A stretch of 44,510 nt of DNA from Bordetella parapertussis (lineage in GTDB: Bacteria; Pseudomonadota; Gammaproteobacteria; Burkholderiales; SG8-39). Position numbers and translations under genes: made by a program. Location of the stretch: the NCBI GenBank assembly GCA_945897475.1, contig CAMDFL010000013.1, forward strand, positions 1-44,510. The letters run 5' to 3'. Within the stretch, counting starts at the first letter, position 1; each line of letters starts with the position of its first letter. Positions 8,431-17,204 of this stretch are shown one piece after another. The notes under the pieces are model-generated. The model ran no database searches, was not told the DNA's origin, and saw only the letters and a list, made by a program, of their open reading frames with translations.

Positions 8431-8493
8431 TAGGTTGCTTATGCGTTTATTTAGGTTGCTTATGCGTTTATCTAGGTTGCTTATGCGCTTATT
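8431..8493. repeat. Three tandem 21-bp units upstream of the fumarase start
   Basis: Three consecutive 21-bp units, each opening TAGGTTGCTTATGCG and differing at one or two positions, run from 8431 to 8493. The next 21 bp look like a decayed fourth copy. They lie 12 bp upstream of the fumarase ATG and, if translated, would give the heptad KRISNLD/N three times. More likely they are untranslated leader or promoter DNA. Confidence 0.85.
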
Positions 8494-8772
8494 AGTGGCT
8501 ATGGGCGTTGATAGGAATAATGGTCTGCCACATGAGTTCTTCCTCATTGTAATTCGTGGCGTTGATGAACGATTTGAGTAGATGAATCGAGGAAATGCAA
8601 AATGGTGGCCGTGGCCAGCTTGACTTTCAAAATCCCAGTCTTGATCGCCACAGGGGATGATGCTAAAGTCAGATTATGAATTTGTGTTGATGGCCTGCTT
8701 TTTCTATTTTCGTTATTTTATTCTCTATTTTCCATTTGCTTGACTGAATTCACCCGGCTTTTATTTTCGGAA

Positions 8773-9402
8773 ATGTCATCGATGCCTCCGAACTCACCCG
8801 CCCCTACTTCAGAAAAAGTACACCAAGACGAGCAGGTGTCCACGGATCTGGATCTCAACGATCTGGATTTCACGGATATGTTCAAGGTGCAGGAGTTGAA
8901 GGCCGACGCACCGCCACCGCCATCCGGAAGAGTTCCCGAGGACATCCTGATAGGAACGCAGGAATTAACCAAGGGAAATTGTTTCATCAATATGTCGCGT
9001 CATCGTCCGAAACGCGAGATTGATGTCACGAAAACCACCATACTCATCGTTGAGGACGACCAGGCCACCCAGCACCTTTTGCATATGGTGCTGTCGGGAA
9101 GCGGCTATCAGACGCGCTGCGCGAGCGATGTCGCCGAGTTCATCGTGGCGATGAAAAAAGCACCGCTTCCCGACTTGATCATTCTGGATATTCGATTGAG
9201 GGGCGATGTCAGCGGTTTCAAAATACTCACGACAATTCGTTCTCACCTGAAACTCAGCAGTATCCCGGTGATTATTCTGAGCGGACAAACCGAGCCCGCC
9301 GATTTGATGCAAGCCGTGTCATTGGGCGTGGATGCCTACCTGTCCAAACCAACAAAATCCAAAGCATTGATTGACTCGGTCCAAGCGGCGCTTGGCGGCT
9401 GA
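8773..9402 (+). CDS. Stand-alone CheY-like receiver protein with an N-terminal extension
   Basis: About 209 residues from the ATG at 8773; the frame also opens at a TTG at 8740. The C-terminal part is a complete receiver domain: acidic pocket EDD at 94-96, phospho-acceptor Asp139 in LIILDIRL, Ser170 in IILSG and Lys192 in YLSKPTKSK. There is no output domain after it. The first 85 residues are acidic, then proline-rich (APPPPSGR), with no recognised fold. Single-domain receivers act through protein contacts or as phosphate sinks in phosphorelays. It precedes acs on the same strand with a 172-bp gap, so the two may or may not be linked. No kinase is adjacent. Confidence 0.82.
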   Translation: MSSMPPNSPAPTSEKVHQDEQVSTDLDLNDLDFTDMFKVQELKADAPPPPSGRVPEDILIGTQELTKGNCFINMSRHRPKREIDVTKTTILIVEDDQATQHLLHMVLSGSGYQTRCASDVAEFIVAMKKAPLPDLIILDIRLRGDVSGFKILTTIRSHLKLSSIPVIILSGQTEPADLMQAVSLGVDAYLSKPTKSKALIDSVQAALGG

Positions 9403-9574
9403 ACCCCGACCTTTTGCTGATTGCGTAACATTTCGCTCGTTGAGTGCAAATCGCCGGCTTCTACCTAGGATGCTGCGAACAGCCATTAAATGGCTTGCGC
9501 CGTAAGCTTTGTGCAAGATTGTCATCTGATACTTGAAGCCGCATATAACCCCCGATTGAAGAGAAGGCTCGACC

Positions 9575-11551
9575 ATGTCTAGCGGAACCATTGAATCCGT
9601 CCTTCAGGAAAATCGCCTGTTTCCCCCTTCGTCGGAATTCGCTAAACAAGCGAACATTTCGGGCATGGCTTCTTATCAGGCACTTTGCGACGAAGCTGAA
9701 CGCGATTTCGAGGGTTATTGGGCGCGCCAGGCTCGCGAACAAATTATTTGGCAGACACCTTTCACCAAGACTCTGGATGAATCCAATCCGCCGTTTTTCA
9801 AATGGTTTCATGATGGCGAGCTCAATGCCTCCTACAACTGCCTGGACCGGCATCTCAAAACGCAACCCGACAAGCTTGCGATCATTTTTGAGGCTGACGA
9901 CGGTAAGGTCACGCGAATTACCTACTTGCAGCTCTATCACGAGGTCTGCAAGTTCGCCAATGCGCTGAAATCGCGGGGCATCGCCAAGGGCGATCGCGTT
10001 ATCGTGTATATGCCGATGTCGATCGAGGCGGTGGTGGCGATGCAGGCCTGCGCGCGTATCGGTGCGACGCATTCAGTGGTGTTCGGTGGCTTCTCCGCCA
10101 AATCCCTGCAGGAACGCATCATCGATGCCGGTGCGGTCGCAGTAATTACGGCCGACGGCCAGTTCCGCGGGGGCAAAGAAATCGCCCTGAAACCGGTGGT
10201 CGACGAATCCTTCACCCTGGGTGGTTGCGAAGCGATCAAGTCGGTGTTCGTCTATAAGCGTACCGGTTCGGCCATAGCGATGGAGGCTGGCCGCGACCTT
10301 TGGTGGAACGACGCGATCGATGGCCAGGCCGACACCTGCGAGCCTGTTTGGGTCAATGCCGAGCACCCCTTATTCATCCTCTACACCTCGGGGTCGACGG
10401 GTAAGCCCAAAGGCGTACAGCATTCAACTGCAGGCTATCTGCTTTGGACCATGCTCACCATGCGCTGGACCTTCGACTACAAACCGCAGGATGTTTTTTG
10501 GTGTACCGCAGATGTGGGTTGGGTCACGGGACATAGCTATGTCTGCTACGGACCGCTGGCGGTAGGTGCGACCGAGGTGGTGTTCGAAGGCGTGCCCACC
10601 TATCCCGATGCGGGGCGCTTCTGGAAACTAATCCAGGATCATAAGGTGAGCGTGTTCTATACCGCACCAACGGCTATTCGCTCCTTGATAAAAGCCGGTG
10701 GCGACCTGCCCAAGAAATATGATCTTAAATCCCTGCGCATTCTGGGCACTGTGGGCGAACCCATCAATCCAGAGGCCTGGATGTGGTATCACGAAGTTGT
10801 CGGGGGAGGGCGCTGCCCCATCGTCGACACCTGGTGGCAGACCGAAACCGGTGGCCACATGATTACGCCGCTGCCGGGGGTAACCGCAACCAAACCCGGA
10901 TCGGCAACCTTGCCCCTGCCCGGCATCATCGCCGACATCGTCGACGAAACCGGCGCATCGGTTGGAAAAGGCAAGGGAGGGATTCTGGTTATCAAACGTC
11001 CCTGGCCTTCGATGTTACGAACCATCTGGGGCGATCCCGTGCGTTTCAAAACAACCTATTACCCGGAAGATTTCAAAGGCAAGTATTACCTGGCAGGCGA
11101 TGGCGCCACCACCGACATGGACGGCTATTACCGCATCATGGGACGTATCGACGATGTGTTGAATGTCTCGGGGCACCGATTGGGGACCATGGAAATCGAG
11201 TCGGCGTTGGTGGCCAATTCCGCTTTGGTCGCCGAAGCCGCAGTGGTAGGGCGTCCGGATGAACTCACCGGTGAAGCGGTCTGCGCCTTCGTGGTGCTCA
11301 AAGGCGCGCGCCCCGACACCGCCGAAGCGGCCAAGAAAATCGCGGACGAACTTCGCATTTGGGTGGGCAAGGAAATCGGCGCCATCGCCAAACCGCGCGA
11401 TATTCGTTTTGGCGACAACCTGCCCAAGACTCGGTCGGGAAAGATCATGAGGCGCTTGCTGCGCTCCATCGCCCGAGGCGAAGAAATTACGCAGGACGTA
11501 TCGACCCTGGAGAATCCGGCGATACTTGATCAACTCAAGCAAAGCCTCTAA
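9575..11551 (+). CDS. acsA: Acetyl-CoA synthetase (AMP-forming)
   Basis: A 658-residue ANL-superfamily ligase that makes acetyl-CoA from acetate, ATP and CoA through acetyl-AMP. The P-loop-like [11 protein letters not shown], the [17 protein letters not shown] active-site segment (whose tryptophan restricts the pocket to acetate-sized acids), the hinge motif around [18 protein letters not shown], and [11 protein letters not shown] (the lysine commonly controlled by acetylation) are all present. Length matches the family. It has its own upstream region and ends just before a hairpin plus T-run at 11590, so it is likely monocistronic. It feeds acetate from catabolism into central metabolism. 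Propionate as an extra substrate is possible, but the sequence is Acs-like throughout. Confidence 0.95.
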   Translation: MSSGTIESVLQENRLFPPSSEFAKQANISGMASYQALCDEAERDFEGYWARQAREQIIWQTPFTKTLDESNPPFFKWFHDGELNASYNCLDRHLKTQPDKLAIIFEADDGKVTRITYLQLYHEVCKFANALKSRGIAKGDRVIVYMPMSIEAVVAMQACARIGATHSVVFGGFSAKSLQERIIDAGAVAVITADGQFRGGKEIALKPVVDESFTLGGCEAIKSVFVYKRTGSAIAMEAGRDLWWNDAIDGQADTCEPVWVNAEHPLFILYTSGSTGKPKGVQHSTAGYLLWTMLTMRWTFDYKPQDVFWCTADVGWVTGHSYVCYGPLAVGATEVVFEGVPTYPDAGRFWKLIQDHKVSVFYTAPTAIRSLIKAGGDLPKKYDLKSLRILGTVGEPINPEAWMWYHEVVGGGRCPIVDTWWQTETGGHMITPLPGVTATKPGSATLPLPGIIADIVDETGASVGKGKGGILVIKRPWPSMLRTIWGDPVRFKTTYYPEDFKGKYYLAGDGATTDMDGYYRIMGRIDDVLNVSGHRLGTMEIESALVANSALVAEAAVVGRPDELTGEAVCAFVVLKGARPDTAEAAKKIADELRIWVGKEIGAIAKPRDIRFGDNLPKTRSGKIMRRLLRSIARGEEITQDVSTLENPAILDQLKQSL

Positions 11552-11589
11552 GCACGCCGGTGTGCCTTGATCGGGAGCACTCTGGATTG

Positions 11590-11610
11590 GCGCAAATCAG
11601 TGCGCTTTTT
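11590..11610 (+). terminator. Rho-independent terminator after acsA
   Basis: A GCGCA...TGCGC stem (5 bp, loop AATCAG) followed directly by TTTTT, 38 bp after the acs stop codon. The stem is short, so efficiency may be modest. Confidence 0.5.
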
Positions 11611-11739
11611 CGCATTTCTTCCCGCATTCGCATTTGTTCTCGTTTGCCCAGAGGAGAGCAGTAGTTTATGCTGCGCCTCCTTCAACGAAGGCGCCTGCCT
11701 AAGCTACACGTTCCATCGGCAAGCGAGATCCCAAAAAAC

Positions 11740-11830
11740 GGAGAGGTGGATGAGCGGTTTAAGTCGCACGCCTGGAAAGCGTGTTTAGGTTTATAGCCTA
11801 ACGCGGGTTCGAATCCCGCCCTCTCCGCCA
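11740..11830 (+). tRNA. tRNA-Ser (anticodon GGA), CCA encoded
   Basis: The acceptor stem is GGAGAGG paired with CCTCTCC, discriminator G, and an encoded CCA at 11828-11830. The anticodon stem-loop is CACGC-CTGGAAA-GCGTG with anticodon GGA (reads UCC and UCU). A long variable arm typical of class II tRNAs follows, then the T-arm GCGGG-TTCGAAT-CCCGC. All arms fold cleanly and the 91-nt length suits tRNA-Ser. Confidence 0.96.
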
Positions 11831-11933
11831 AAAAGCATTCTAAGTGCTTAATTTAATTGACGCCGCATTGCGGTATAGCAATTCGTCCCTCAACCCGTCC
11901 CTCATAAAATGAAGAGTTGTTACATGGGCGGGC

Positions 11934-12839
11934 TCAGGCAATGCGGTCGCCCTTCACGGTAATGCGCCGCATTTTGCGCAGCTCGCGTGCATCAAAGTCG
12001 CGGCGCGCGTGCAGCACGCAGCGGTTGTCCCACATCACCAGGTCGCCCAGCGTCCAGTGGTGCTCGTAGATGAATTGCGTCTGCTCCTGGTGCGCGAACA
12101 GCGATTCGAGCAATTGGTTGCTCTCCTCGCGTGGCATGCCAACGATGTACTCGGTCATCAGGCGGTTGAGGTACAGCGCTTTTTTACCGGTCACCGGGTG
12201 GGTGCAAACCAGCGGCTGGGCGAAGGAGCGGGCGTTTTTTGATGACGCGCTTTGCGTGCGCGTAGCGGCCATCGGGGCCTCGGTGCCAGGGTCGTAGCTG
12301 TTGACGGCCCTCAGGCAGGCGAGGCGTTGTTTGGTCGCCTCGGGCAGTGTGTCGTAGGCCTGGTACATATTGGCGAACAGCGTGTTGCCGCCCACCGACG
12401 GAATGTTCATCGCGTAGAGGATGGTCGACATGGACGGGCGCTCGACATAGCACATGTCGGAATGAAAATACATTTCGCCGTCAGGCAGCGCGCCGACGTA
12501 CTCGCCGTCGGCTTTTTCGTTGGTCACATACATGATGGCTGGATGGCTTTTGCTGATGGCGTAGTCGCCCTGGGTATGGGCGAGCTCGCCAAAGCATTCG
12601 CCAAAACGCACTTGCTCCAATTCACCGAGCTGCTGGCCGGGGATGAGCAGCACGCCGTGCTGCTGCCAGGCTTCGCGGATCAGGCCGATCTCTGCGAGAT
12701 CGAGGTCCTTGGACAAGTCGATACCGCAGGCCTTGACCCCAAAGCCTGCCGACAACGGCGTGAGCTTGAGGCGAGAGTCGGCTACGCCGGGTGTTGGCGT
12801 CTGGGTTAGCACTTGGGCACTGCTTGAGTTGGGTGTCAT
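11934..12839 (-). CDS. TauD/TfdA-family Fe(II)/2-oxoglutarate dioxygenase
   Basis: A 301-residue non-haem iron oxygenase. The metal triad is His126-x-Asp128 in YFHSDMCYVERP and His277 in DNRCVLHARRDFD, and the 2-oxoglutarate-binding arginine is Arg291 or 292 near the C terminus (KMRRITVKG). The family hydroxylates an alkyl-sulfonate, aryloxyalkanoate or similar acid while turning 2-oxoglutarate into succinate. It starts 36 bp after the end of a Bug-type binding-protein gene on the same strand, so a captured organic acid may be its substrate. The gene lies about 100 bp from the tRNA-Ser gene, a common insertion hot spot, but no attachment repeat was found. Whether the substrate is taurine-like or phenoxy-acid-like cannot be told. 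Confidence 0.87.
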   Translation of the reverse strand: MTPNSSSAQVLTQTPTPGVADSRLKLTPLSAGFGVKACGIDLSKDLDLAEIGLIREAWQQHGVLLIPGQQLGELEQVRFGECFGELAHTQGDYAISKSHPAIMYVTNEKADGEYVGALPDGEMYFHSDMCYVERPSMSTILYAMNIPSVGGNTLFANMYQAYDTLPEATKQRLACLRAVNSYDPGTEAPMAATRTQSASSKNARSFAQPLVCTHPVTGKKALYLNRLMTEYIVGMPREESNQLLESLFAHQEQTQFIYEHHWTLGDLVMWDNRCVLHARRDFDARELRKMRRITVKGDRIA

Positions 12840-12875
12840 GCGTATTCGCCTGGACTGGTGTGTGGTTGGCGCGCG

Positions 12876-13853
12876 TCAATCGGCGACGATGTTGCCGTTG
12901 TCGACAATTTTTTTCCATTCGAACAACTCTTTTTTGAGCAGCGCAGCCAGCTCGTCCGGGCTGCCGGGGTTGGCGATGATGCCGCGCTTGGCGAGCTCCT
13001 CGATCATCTCAGGCGATGAAAAAATGCCGTTGATGTCGCGCGTCAGGCGGGCCGCCGTTTCCTTGGGCGTGTTCCTGGGCAAAAAGGCGGCGAGCCAGTC
13101 GTAGTCGTTGAGTTCCTTGATGCCGCTCTCGCGAAAGGTTGGCACGTCGGGCGTCCAGCTCGAGCGCGTGTCGCCGCTGGTGGCGAGCATGCGCAGCTTG
13201 CCGGCGTTGACGAATTGCAGCACCGAGTGCAGCGGAAAAAAGCCGACCTGCACCTGGCCGCCGACAAGGTCGGCCACCGCGCCGGCCGAGCCCTTGTAGG
13301 GCACGTGCACGATGTTGGTCCCGGTCAGCTGTTTGAACTGCTCGGAGCGCAGGTGGTGCGGCGTACCGCTGCCCGGCGAGCCGTAGTTCAGGCTGCCCGG
13401 TTTGCTCTTGGCCAGGGCCACCAGCTGCGCCAGCGTCGTTGCCGACACGGTCGGATTGACCACCGTTGAGACCAGCATCTTGCCCAGGCGCGCAACCGGC
13501 ATGAAGTCGTTGACCGGATCCCAGGTCAGCTTTTTGTTGAGCGCATTGAGCATAGCGATACTGTTTGGTGCGATCAGGAAGGTATTGCCGTCGGGCACGG
13601 CTGCGGCAACCGCGCCTATGCCTATGGCCCCGCTGGCGCCGGTCTTGATGTCAACGATGACGGGCTGCCCGGTCAGCTTGGACAATCGCGGCACCAGCAG
13701 GCGCGCGGCGATGTCACTACCCGTGCCCGAGGTGGTCGGGACGATGATGGTGATGGTCTTGCCGGCAGCCTGCGCCCACACGCCGCCGGACCAGACCGCA
13801 CCGATACATACGGCACTCAACGCAATGGCGGAAAACCCGAACGTTCTTTTCAC
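12876..13853 (-). CDS. Bug-type (TctC-like) periplasmic solute-binding protein
   Basis: A 325-residue member of the Bordetella uptake gene family (PF03401), the binding component of tripartite tricarboxylate transporters. A GTG at 13853 is preferred over the ATG at 13889 because AAGGAG stands 6 bp before it and the product then has the usual length. A signal peptide ends near residue 27 (WAQ). Family motifs: ITIIVPTTSGTGSDIAARL at the mature N terminus, the GSPGSGTPHHLRSEQF ligand-loop region, VPYKGSAGAVADLVGGQVQ, and the C-terminal LKKELFEWKKIVDNGNI. No TctA/TctB permease is nearby. It is the upstream partner of the TauD-like gene, so both probably deal with the same acid. Confidence 0.88.
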   Translation of the reverse strand: MKRTFGFSAIALSAVCIGAVWSGGVWAQAAGKTITIIVPTTSGTGSDIAARLLVPRLSKLTGQPVIVDIKTGASGAIGIGAVAAAVPDGNTFLIAPNSIAMLNALNKKLTWDPVNDFMPVARLGKMLVSTVVNPTVSATTLAQLVALAKSKPGSLNYGSPGSGTPHHLRSEQFKQLTGTNIVHVPYKGSAGAVADLVGGQVQVGFFPLHSVLQFVNAGKLRMLATSGDTRSSWTPDVPTFRESGIKELNDYDWLAAFLPRNTPKETAARLTRDINGIFSSPEMIEELAKRGIIANPGSPDELAALLKKELFEWKKIVDNGNIVAD

Positions 13854-13922
13854 TACTCTCTCCTTGTAGGTCGACGATGTCCCGCTCACAGTTGAAGGTT
13901 TGAGCCGGTGGTTGAAATGATT

Positions 13923-13959
13923 ATGCGGCCTTTTTCAATTGAACAGGAACAGGCCGCAT
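13923..13959. promoter_or_regulatory. Composite inverted repeat between divergent genes
   Basis: ATGCGGCCT (13923-13931) and AGGCCGCAT (13951-13959) form a perfect 9-bp inverted repeat. The loop contains a second perfect palindrome, TTCAATTGAA (13934-13943). It lies in the 265-bp spacer between the minus-strand Bug/TauD pair and the plus-strand family-1 binding protein, where a shared operator would be expected. No T-run follows, so a terminator is less likely. Confidence 0.45.
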
Positions 13960-14118
13960 CCCACTAATGAATGTCGCGATATGTTGGTGACGGCGCAATC
14001 TGCAAAACGCTTTCTCGGCTTCCAGGAATTCGGCCTTGCCTTCTCCTATGCAACTTATAGCAGAGGTGGTGGAGAACCGCTATTCTCTTAGGCTTCATGT
14101 AAAAAAGATGAATTATCT

Positions 14119-15219
14119 ATGAGCCTTGATACCGTTATTGTCCCGGCAGGTCCGCGAAACCAGTTCGCCCTCGCTCGATTTGGGCGCGTGGTTTTCCTGC
14201 TCGCCCTGCTCGCAAGCCTGCCAGCCACGGCGCAGCTCAAGGGCGTGCCGCCCTCGACTAGCGTGGCCGTCTACCAGGGGGCAGACCGCCTGCAGCGGCT
14301 GATCGAAGGCGCCAAAAAGGAAGGCGCGATAACCGTCTATCACTCTTCCCCGGTGGTAGACATGACCGCGTTCGCCGCCGCCTTTGAGAAAAAATACGGC
14401 ATCAAGGTGCGGATGTGGCGCTCGAACTCCGAAAACATTTTGCGTCGCGTCGTGAGTGAAGCACGCGCCGGGCGATTTGAGGTCGACCTCATCGAGACCA
14501 ATTCGCCCGAGTTGGAGGCGCTGTACCGGGAAAAGCTGCTCCAGGAAGTGAAATCCCCCCATCTGGCCGACTTGATACCGCAATCGATTCCGCCGCACCG
14601 GGAATGGATAGGCATTCGACTCAACATCTTCTCGTTTGCCTACAACACCAAGTTGGTGAGAAAGGCCGACCTTCCCAAGACCTACGAGGATCTGCTGAAC
14701 CCCCGGTGGAAGGGCAACCTCGGCATAGAAACTTCGGATTTCGATTGGTTCGCGGGCGTGGTCAATGAACTGGGGGAGGCAAAAGGCCTGAAGCTTTTCC
14801 GCGATGTTGTGGCGGCCAACGGCATGTCCGCACGCGTCGGACACACGCTGCTCGCCAATCTGGTGGTCTCGGGCGAGGTGCCACTTGCGCTGACGGTCTA
14901 CAACTACAAGGCTGAGCAGTTGAAAAATGACGGTGCGCCCATCGACTGGTTCGTCATACCGCCGGGGTTCGCGCGCCCGGTTGGGGTTGGCATGCCCCGG
15001 CGCACCCAGCACCCGAACGGCGCGGTTCTGTTCTTCGATTTCATGCTGAGCGATGCGCAGGAGCTGTTCCTGAAGCGGGACTTCATACCGACCAGCAAGA
15101 AAATCAAGACGCCGCTCAACAATTTTCCTTTCAAGTTTGTCGATGCCGGTGTGGTCCTTGACCAGTATGACAAGTGGAACAAGCTGTATTCCGAAACCAT
15201 GCTCAATCCGGCTCGATAA
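14119..15219 (+). CDS. Family-1 (iron/polyamine-type) extracellular solute-binding protein
   Basis: A 366-residue periplasmic binding protein of the ABC-transporter type related to Fe3+, spermidine/putrescine and 2-aminoethylphosphonate binders. A long N-region precedes the signal-peptide core VVFLLALLASLPATAQ (about residues 28-43). LIEGAKKEGAITVYHSS and FEKKYGIKVRMWRS are the first-lobe hallmarks, and FAYNTKLVRKADLPKTYEDL with PRWKGNLGIE is the typical hinge region. No permease or ATPase gene follows: downstream are the Bug remnant and a SulP transporter. The protein therefore depends on a transporter elsewhere or is an orphan. It is divergent from the Bug/TauD pair. The ligand is unknown. 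Confidence 0.82.
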   Translation: MSLDTVIVPAGPRNQFALARFGRVVFLLALLASLPATAQLKGVPPSTSVAVYQGADRLQRLIEGAKKEGAITVYHSSPVVDMTAFAAAFEKKYGIKVRMWRSNSENILRRVVSEARAGRFEVDLIETNSPELEALYREKLLQEVKSPHLADLIPQSIPPHREWIGIRLNIFSFAYNTKLVRKADLPKTYEDLLNPRWKGNLGIETSDFDWFAGVVNELGEAKGLKLFRDVVAANGMSARVGHTLLANLVVSGEVPLALTVYNYKAEQLKNDGAPIDWFVIPPGFARPVGVGMPRRTQHPNGAVLFFDFMLSDAQELFLKRDFIPTSKKIKTPLNNFPFKFVDAGVVLDQYDKWNKLYSETMLNPAR

Positions 15220-15521
15220 CCTGTCCGCCGGAGCAATCGATCGTCGGCATAAAGAACAAACGCGATTTCAGAATTAAAAGAGAAGGAATCCGCCGGCGGG
15301 GGCTCATTCCGGCTGTACTCCTGCAGCGCGCATCAGCTTGGTCCACAAGGGAATCTCGCTGCGCACCCGCGCCACCAGCTGATCGGGGGTGCCGGGCAAC
15401 AGATCGATATTGCAACTGGGGCATAGCACGGGCGCGTTCGGGGCCGGTGGCGTGGCTCTGATCAAATAAGCGCCACGGTGGATAATCGGCCGCATGGCTT
15501 ATTGCTTCGGATAAACAGTTT
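15220..15521. other. Spacer between the binding protein and the SulP gene
   Basis: This 302-bp stretch holds no intact gene. Its middle contains the minus-strand Bug C-terminal fossil listed separately; the rest shows no clear coding, promoter or terminator signal. Confidence 0.5.
15304..15396 (-). pseudogene. C-terminal fossil of a Bug-type binding protein gene
   Basis: The last 30 codons of an open minus-strand frame read PGTPDQLVARVRSEI, then PLWTKLMRAAGVQPE, then TGA. This is the standard C terminus of a Bug protein (loop, amphipathic helix with LWTK, then AGVQPE). The upstream part of the frame (toward 15495) has no Bug character: no ligand loops and no signal peptide. The body of the gene has been deleted, leaving about a tenth of the usual length. 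It marks an earlier ninth Bug locus in the window. Confidence 0.65.
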
Positions 15522-17165
15522 ATGCGCATCTTCTCGCAGCATTTCACGTTCCGGCCCAAGCTGATCGATTGCCTCAAGGGCTATAAGCGCGAAACTCTTA
15601 TCGCCGATCTGCTCTCCGGCATCATCGTTGGCATCGTCGCGCTGCCGCTCGCCATGGCATTCGCGATCGCCTCAGGGGTCAAGCCCGAAGCCGGTATTTT
15701 CACCGCCATCATCGCCGGCTTTATTATTTCAGCGCTCGGGGGCTCGCGTGTGCAGATCGGCGGGCCGACTGGCGCATTCATCGTGATCGTCTACGGCATC
15801 GTTGCCCAATACGGGCTGGCCAATCTCCTGATCTGCACGTTCATGGCCGGCTGCATGCTGCTGGCCATGGGCTTGCTTCGCCTGGGTGTGTTAATCAAAT
15901 TCATTCCTTTGCCCGTAATCATAGGCTTCACCAACGGCATTGCCGTACTGATCCTTCTCTCACAGATAAAGGATTTTCTCGGTCTTAGCACCGGACCCCT
16001 ACCGGCCGAATTCTTCGCCCAGATCCGCACACTCAGTGCGGCTCTACACACCATCGACTTGGCTTCCGTAACAGCCGCATCGGTATCGTTACTGCTGCTG
16101 GCCATGTGGCCTGCCGCGTGGGCCAGGCGCGTGCCGGGAACGTTCGCAGTGCTCCTGCTCGGAGGGCTTGGGGTAGCGCTATTGCACCTGCCGCTTGAAA
16201 CCATAGGTAGCCGGTTCGGCGGCATACCGCAGACCCTGCCCGCATTCACCGTCCCCGATTTCTCCCTGGATGTCCTGCGCAAGCTGATCGTGCCCGCGAT
16301 CACCATCGCGCTGCTCTGTGCGATCGAGTCCCTGCTGTGCGCAGTGGTTGCCGACAGCATGATCAAGGATAAGCACGACGCGAACCAGGAACTGATTGCG
16401 CAGGGCATAGCCAACATGGTGACGCCATTTTTCGGTGGACTTCCTGCAACTGGCGCCATCGCGAGAACCAGCACTAACGTCCACAACGGCGGGCGCACGC
16501 CTGTGGCCGGCATCATCCACGCGCTAAGCTTGCTGCTGATTGTTTGCCTGGCAGCACCGCTGGCAAAATACATCCCGCTGGCGTGCCTGTCGGCGATTCT
16601 CGTCATGGTGGCTTTACGCATGGGCGAATGGAGCCAGTTCAGATCCATGCTGCGCTACTCTCACGGCCGCACCGGCACTCTACTGTCGACATTTGTTCTC
16701 ACCGTCGTATTTGACCTGACCATCGCGGTGGAGATCGGTCTGTTGTGGGCATCGCTGCTTCTAATCCGTCGCATAACGCAGATCACCGTGGTCGACCGCG
16801 TGCCCTACGCGGAAACCGATGGATTGACCAGCGGCATCGCCATTTATCAGGCGCGTGGCGCCTTGTTCTTTGGCGTCGCCGACAAGCTCGAAGTGCTGAC
16901 ACGCAACCACGACCACGGAGTGCACACATTGATACTGGATCTAGATCAGGTCATATATATGGACTCAACAGCGGGTCATGCATTGGAAATAGTGAATCAG
17001 GAATTGCTGGAGCGTAGAGTCACCCTCCTTGTGTGCGGCGCACATCCGCAGGCCGCCTCGCTGCTGCAGCGGTCCGGGCTACGGGACACCATGGGTGCGC
17101 ACAGGGTCTTCGCCGGACGCGCTGAGGCACTAGCGCACGCACACAAGAGCAACGCCACAACCTAG
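15522..17165 (+). CDS. SulP/SLC26-family anion transporter with STAS domain
   Basis: A 547-residue membrane transporter. About residues 25-430 form the hydrophobic SulP core, including ADLLSGIIVGIVALPLAMAF (typical first segment), IGGPTGAFIVIVYGIV (the anion-site region between TM3 and TM10) and GGLPATGAIARTSTNVHNGG. Residues about 440-540 are a cytoplasmic STAS domain, with the DLDQVIYMDSTAGHALE strand-helix element that in anti-sigma antagonists carries the regulated serine. The family moves sulfate, bicarbonate, C4-dicarboxylates or other anions, and sequence alone does not settle which. No carbonic anhydrase is next to it, unlike many BicA/SulP operons. A cyclic-nucleotide-binding-domain gene follows after 39 bp. 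Confidence 0.9.
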   Translation: MRIFSQHFTFRPKLIDCLKGYKRETLIADLLSGIIVGIVALPLAMAFAIASGVKPEAGIFTAIIAGFIISALGGSRVQIGGPTGAFIVIVYGIVAQYGLANLLICTFMAGCMLLAMGLLRLGVLIKFIPLPVIIGFTNGIAVLILLSQIKDFLGLSTGPLPAEFFAQIRTLSAALHTIDLASVTAASVSLLLLAMWPAAWARRVPGTFAVLLLGGLGVALLHLPLETIGSRFGGIPQTLPAFTVPDFSLDVLRKLIVPAITIALLCAIESLLCAVVADSMIKDKHDANQELIAQGIANMVTPFFGGLPATGAIARTSTNVHNGGRTPVAGIIHALSLLLIVCLAAPLAKYIPLACLSAILVMVALRMGEWSQFRSMLRYSHGRTGTLLSTFVLTVVFDLTIAVEIGLLWASLLLIRRITQITVVDRVPYAETDGLTSGIAIYQARGALFFGVADKLEVLTRNHDHGVHTLILDLDQVIYMDSTAGHALEIVNQELLERRVTLLVCGAHPQAASLLQRSGLRDTMGAHRVFAGRAEALAHAHKSNATT

Positions 17166-17204
17166 TGTAGTGTTGCTATCTTGATAGAACTTGGATAATG
17201 AACA

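Noticed and set aside
8418-8547. Extended fumarase N terminus with three KRISNL repeats
   Set aside because: The extension comes from a non-coding-type 21-bp repeat and lies before the family's usual start. Translation cannot be excluded but is unlikely.
11567-11788. 73-codon plus-strand open frame between acs and the tRNA gene
   Set aside because: It overlaps the tRNA gene and contains the acs terminator; no protein-like character.
12893-12905. Second TTGTCGACAA palindrome, suggesting a shared operator with 5984
   Set aside because: It lies inside coding sequence for IVDN at the C terminus of a Bug gene, where the codons explain it; the two sites do not support each other.
14113-15012. 299-codon open frame on the minus strand
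   Set aside because: It is antisense to the family-1 binding protein, whose sense product has clear family motifs. The antisense product is rich in His/Gly/Arg without domain features.
11740-15396. A genomic island inserted at tRNA-Ser
   Set aside because: There is no integrase and no copy of the tRNA 3' end was seen in the window, so the idea is kept only as a remark on the Bug/TauD pair.
15203-15577. A 124-codon minus-strand gene overlapping the SulP start
   Set aside because: It has no domain or start signal. The separate fossil at 15304 is in a different frame and only its last 30 codons resemble a Bug protein.
15791-16648. 285-codon open frame on the minus strand
   Set aside because: Antisense to the SulP transporter, whose membrane segments and STAS domain are convincing.
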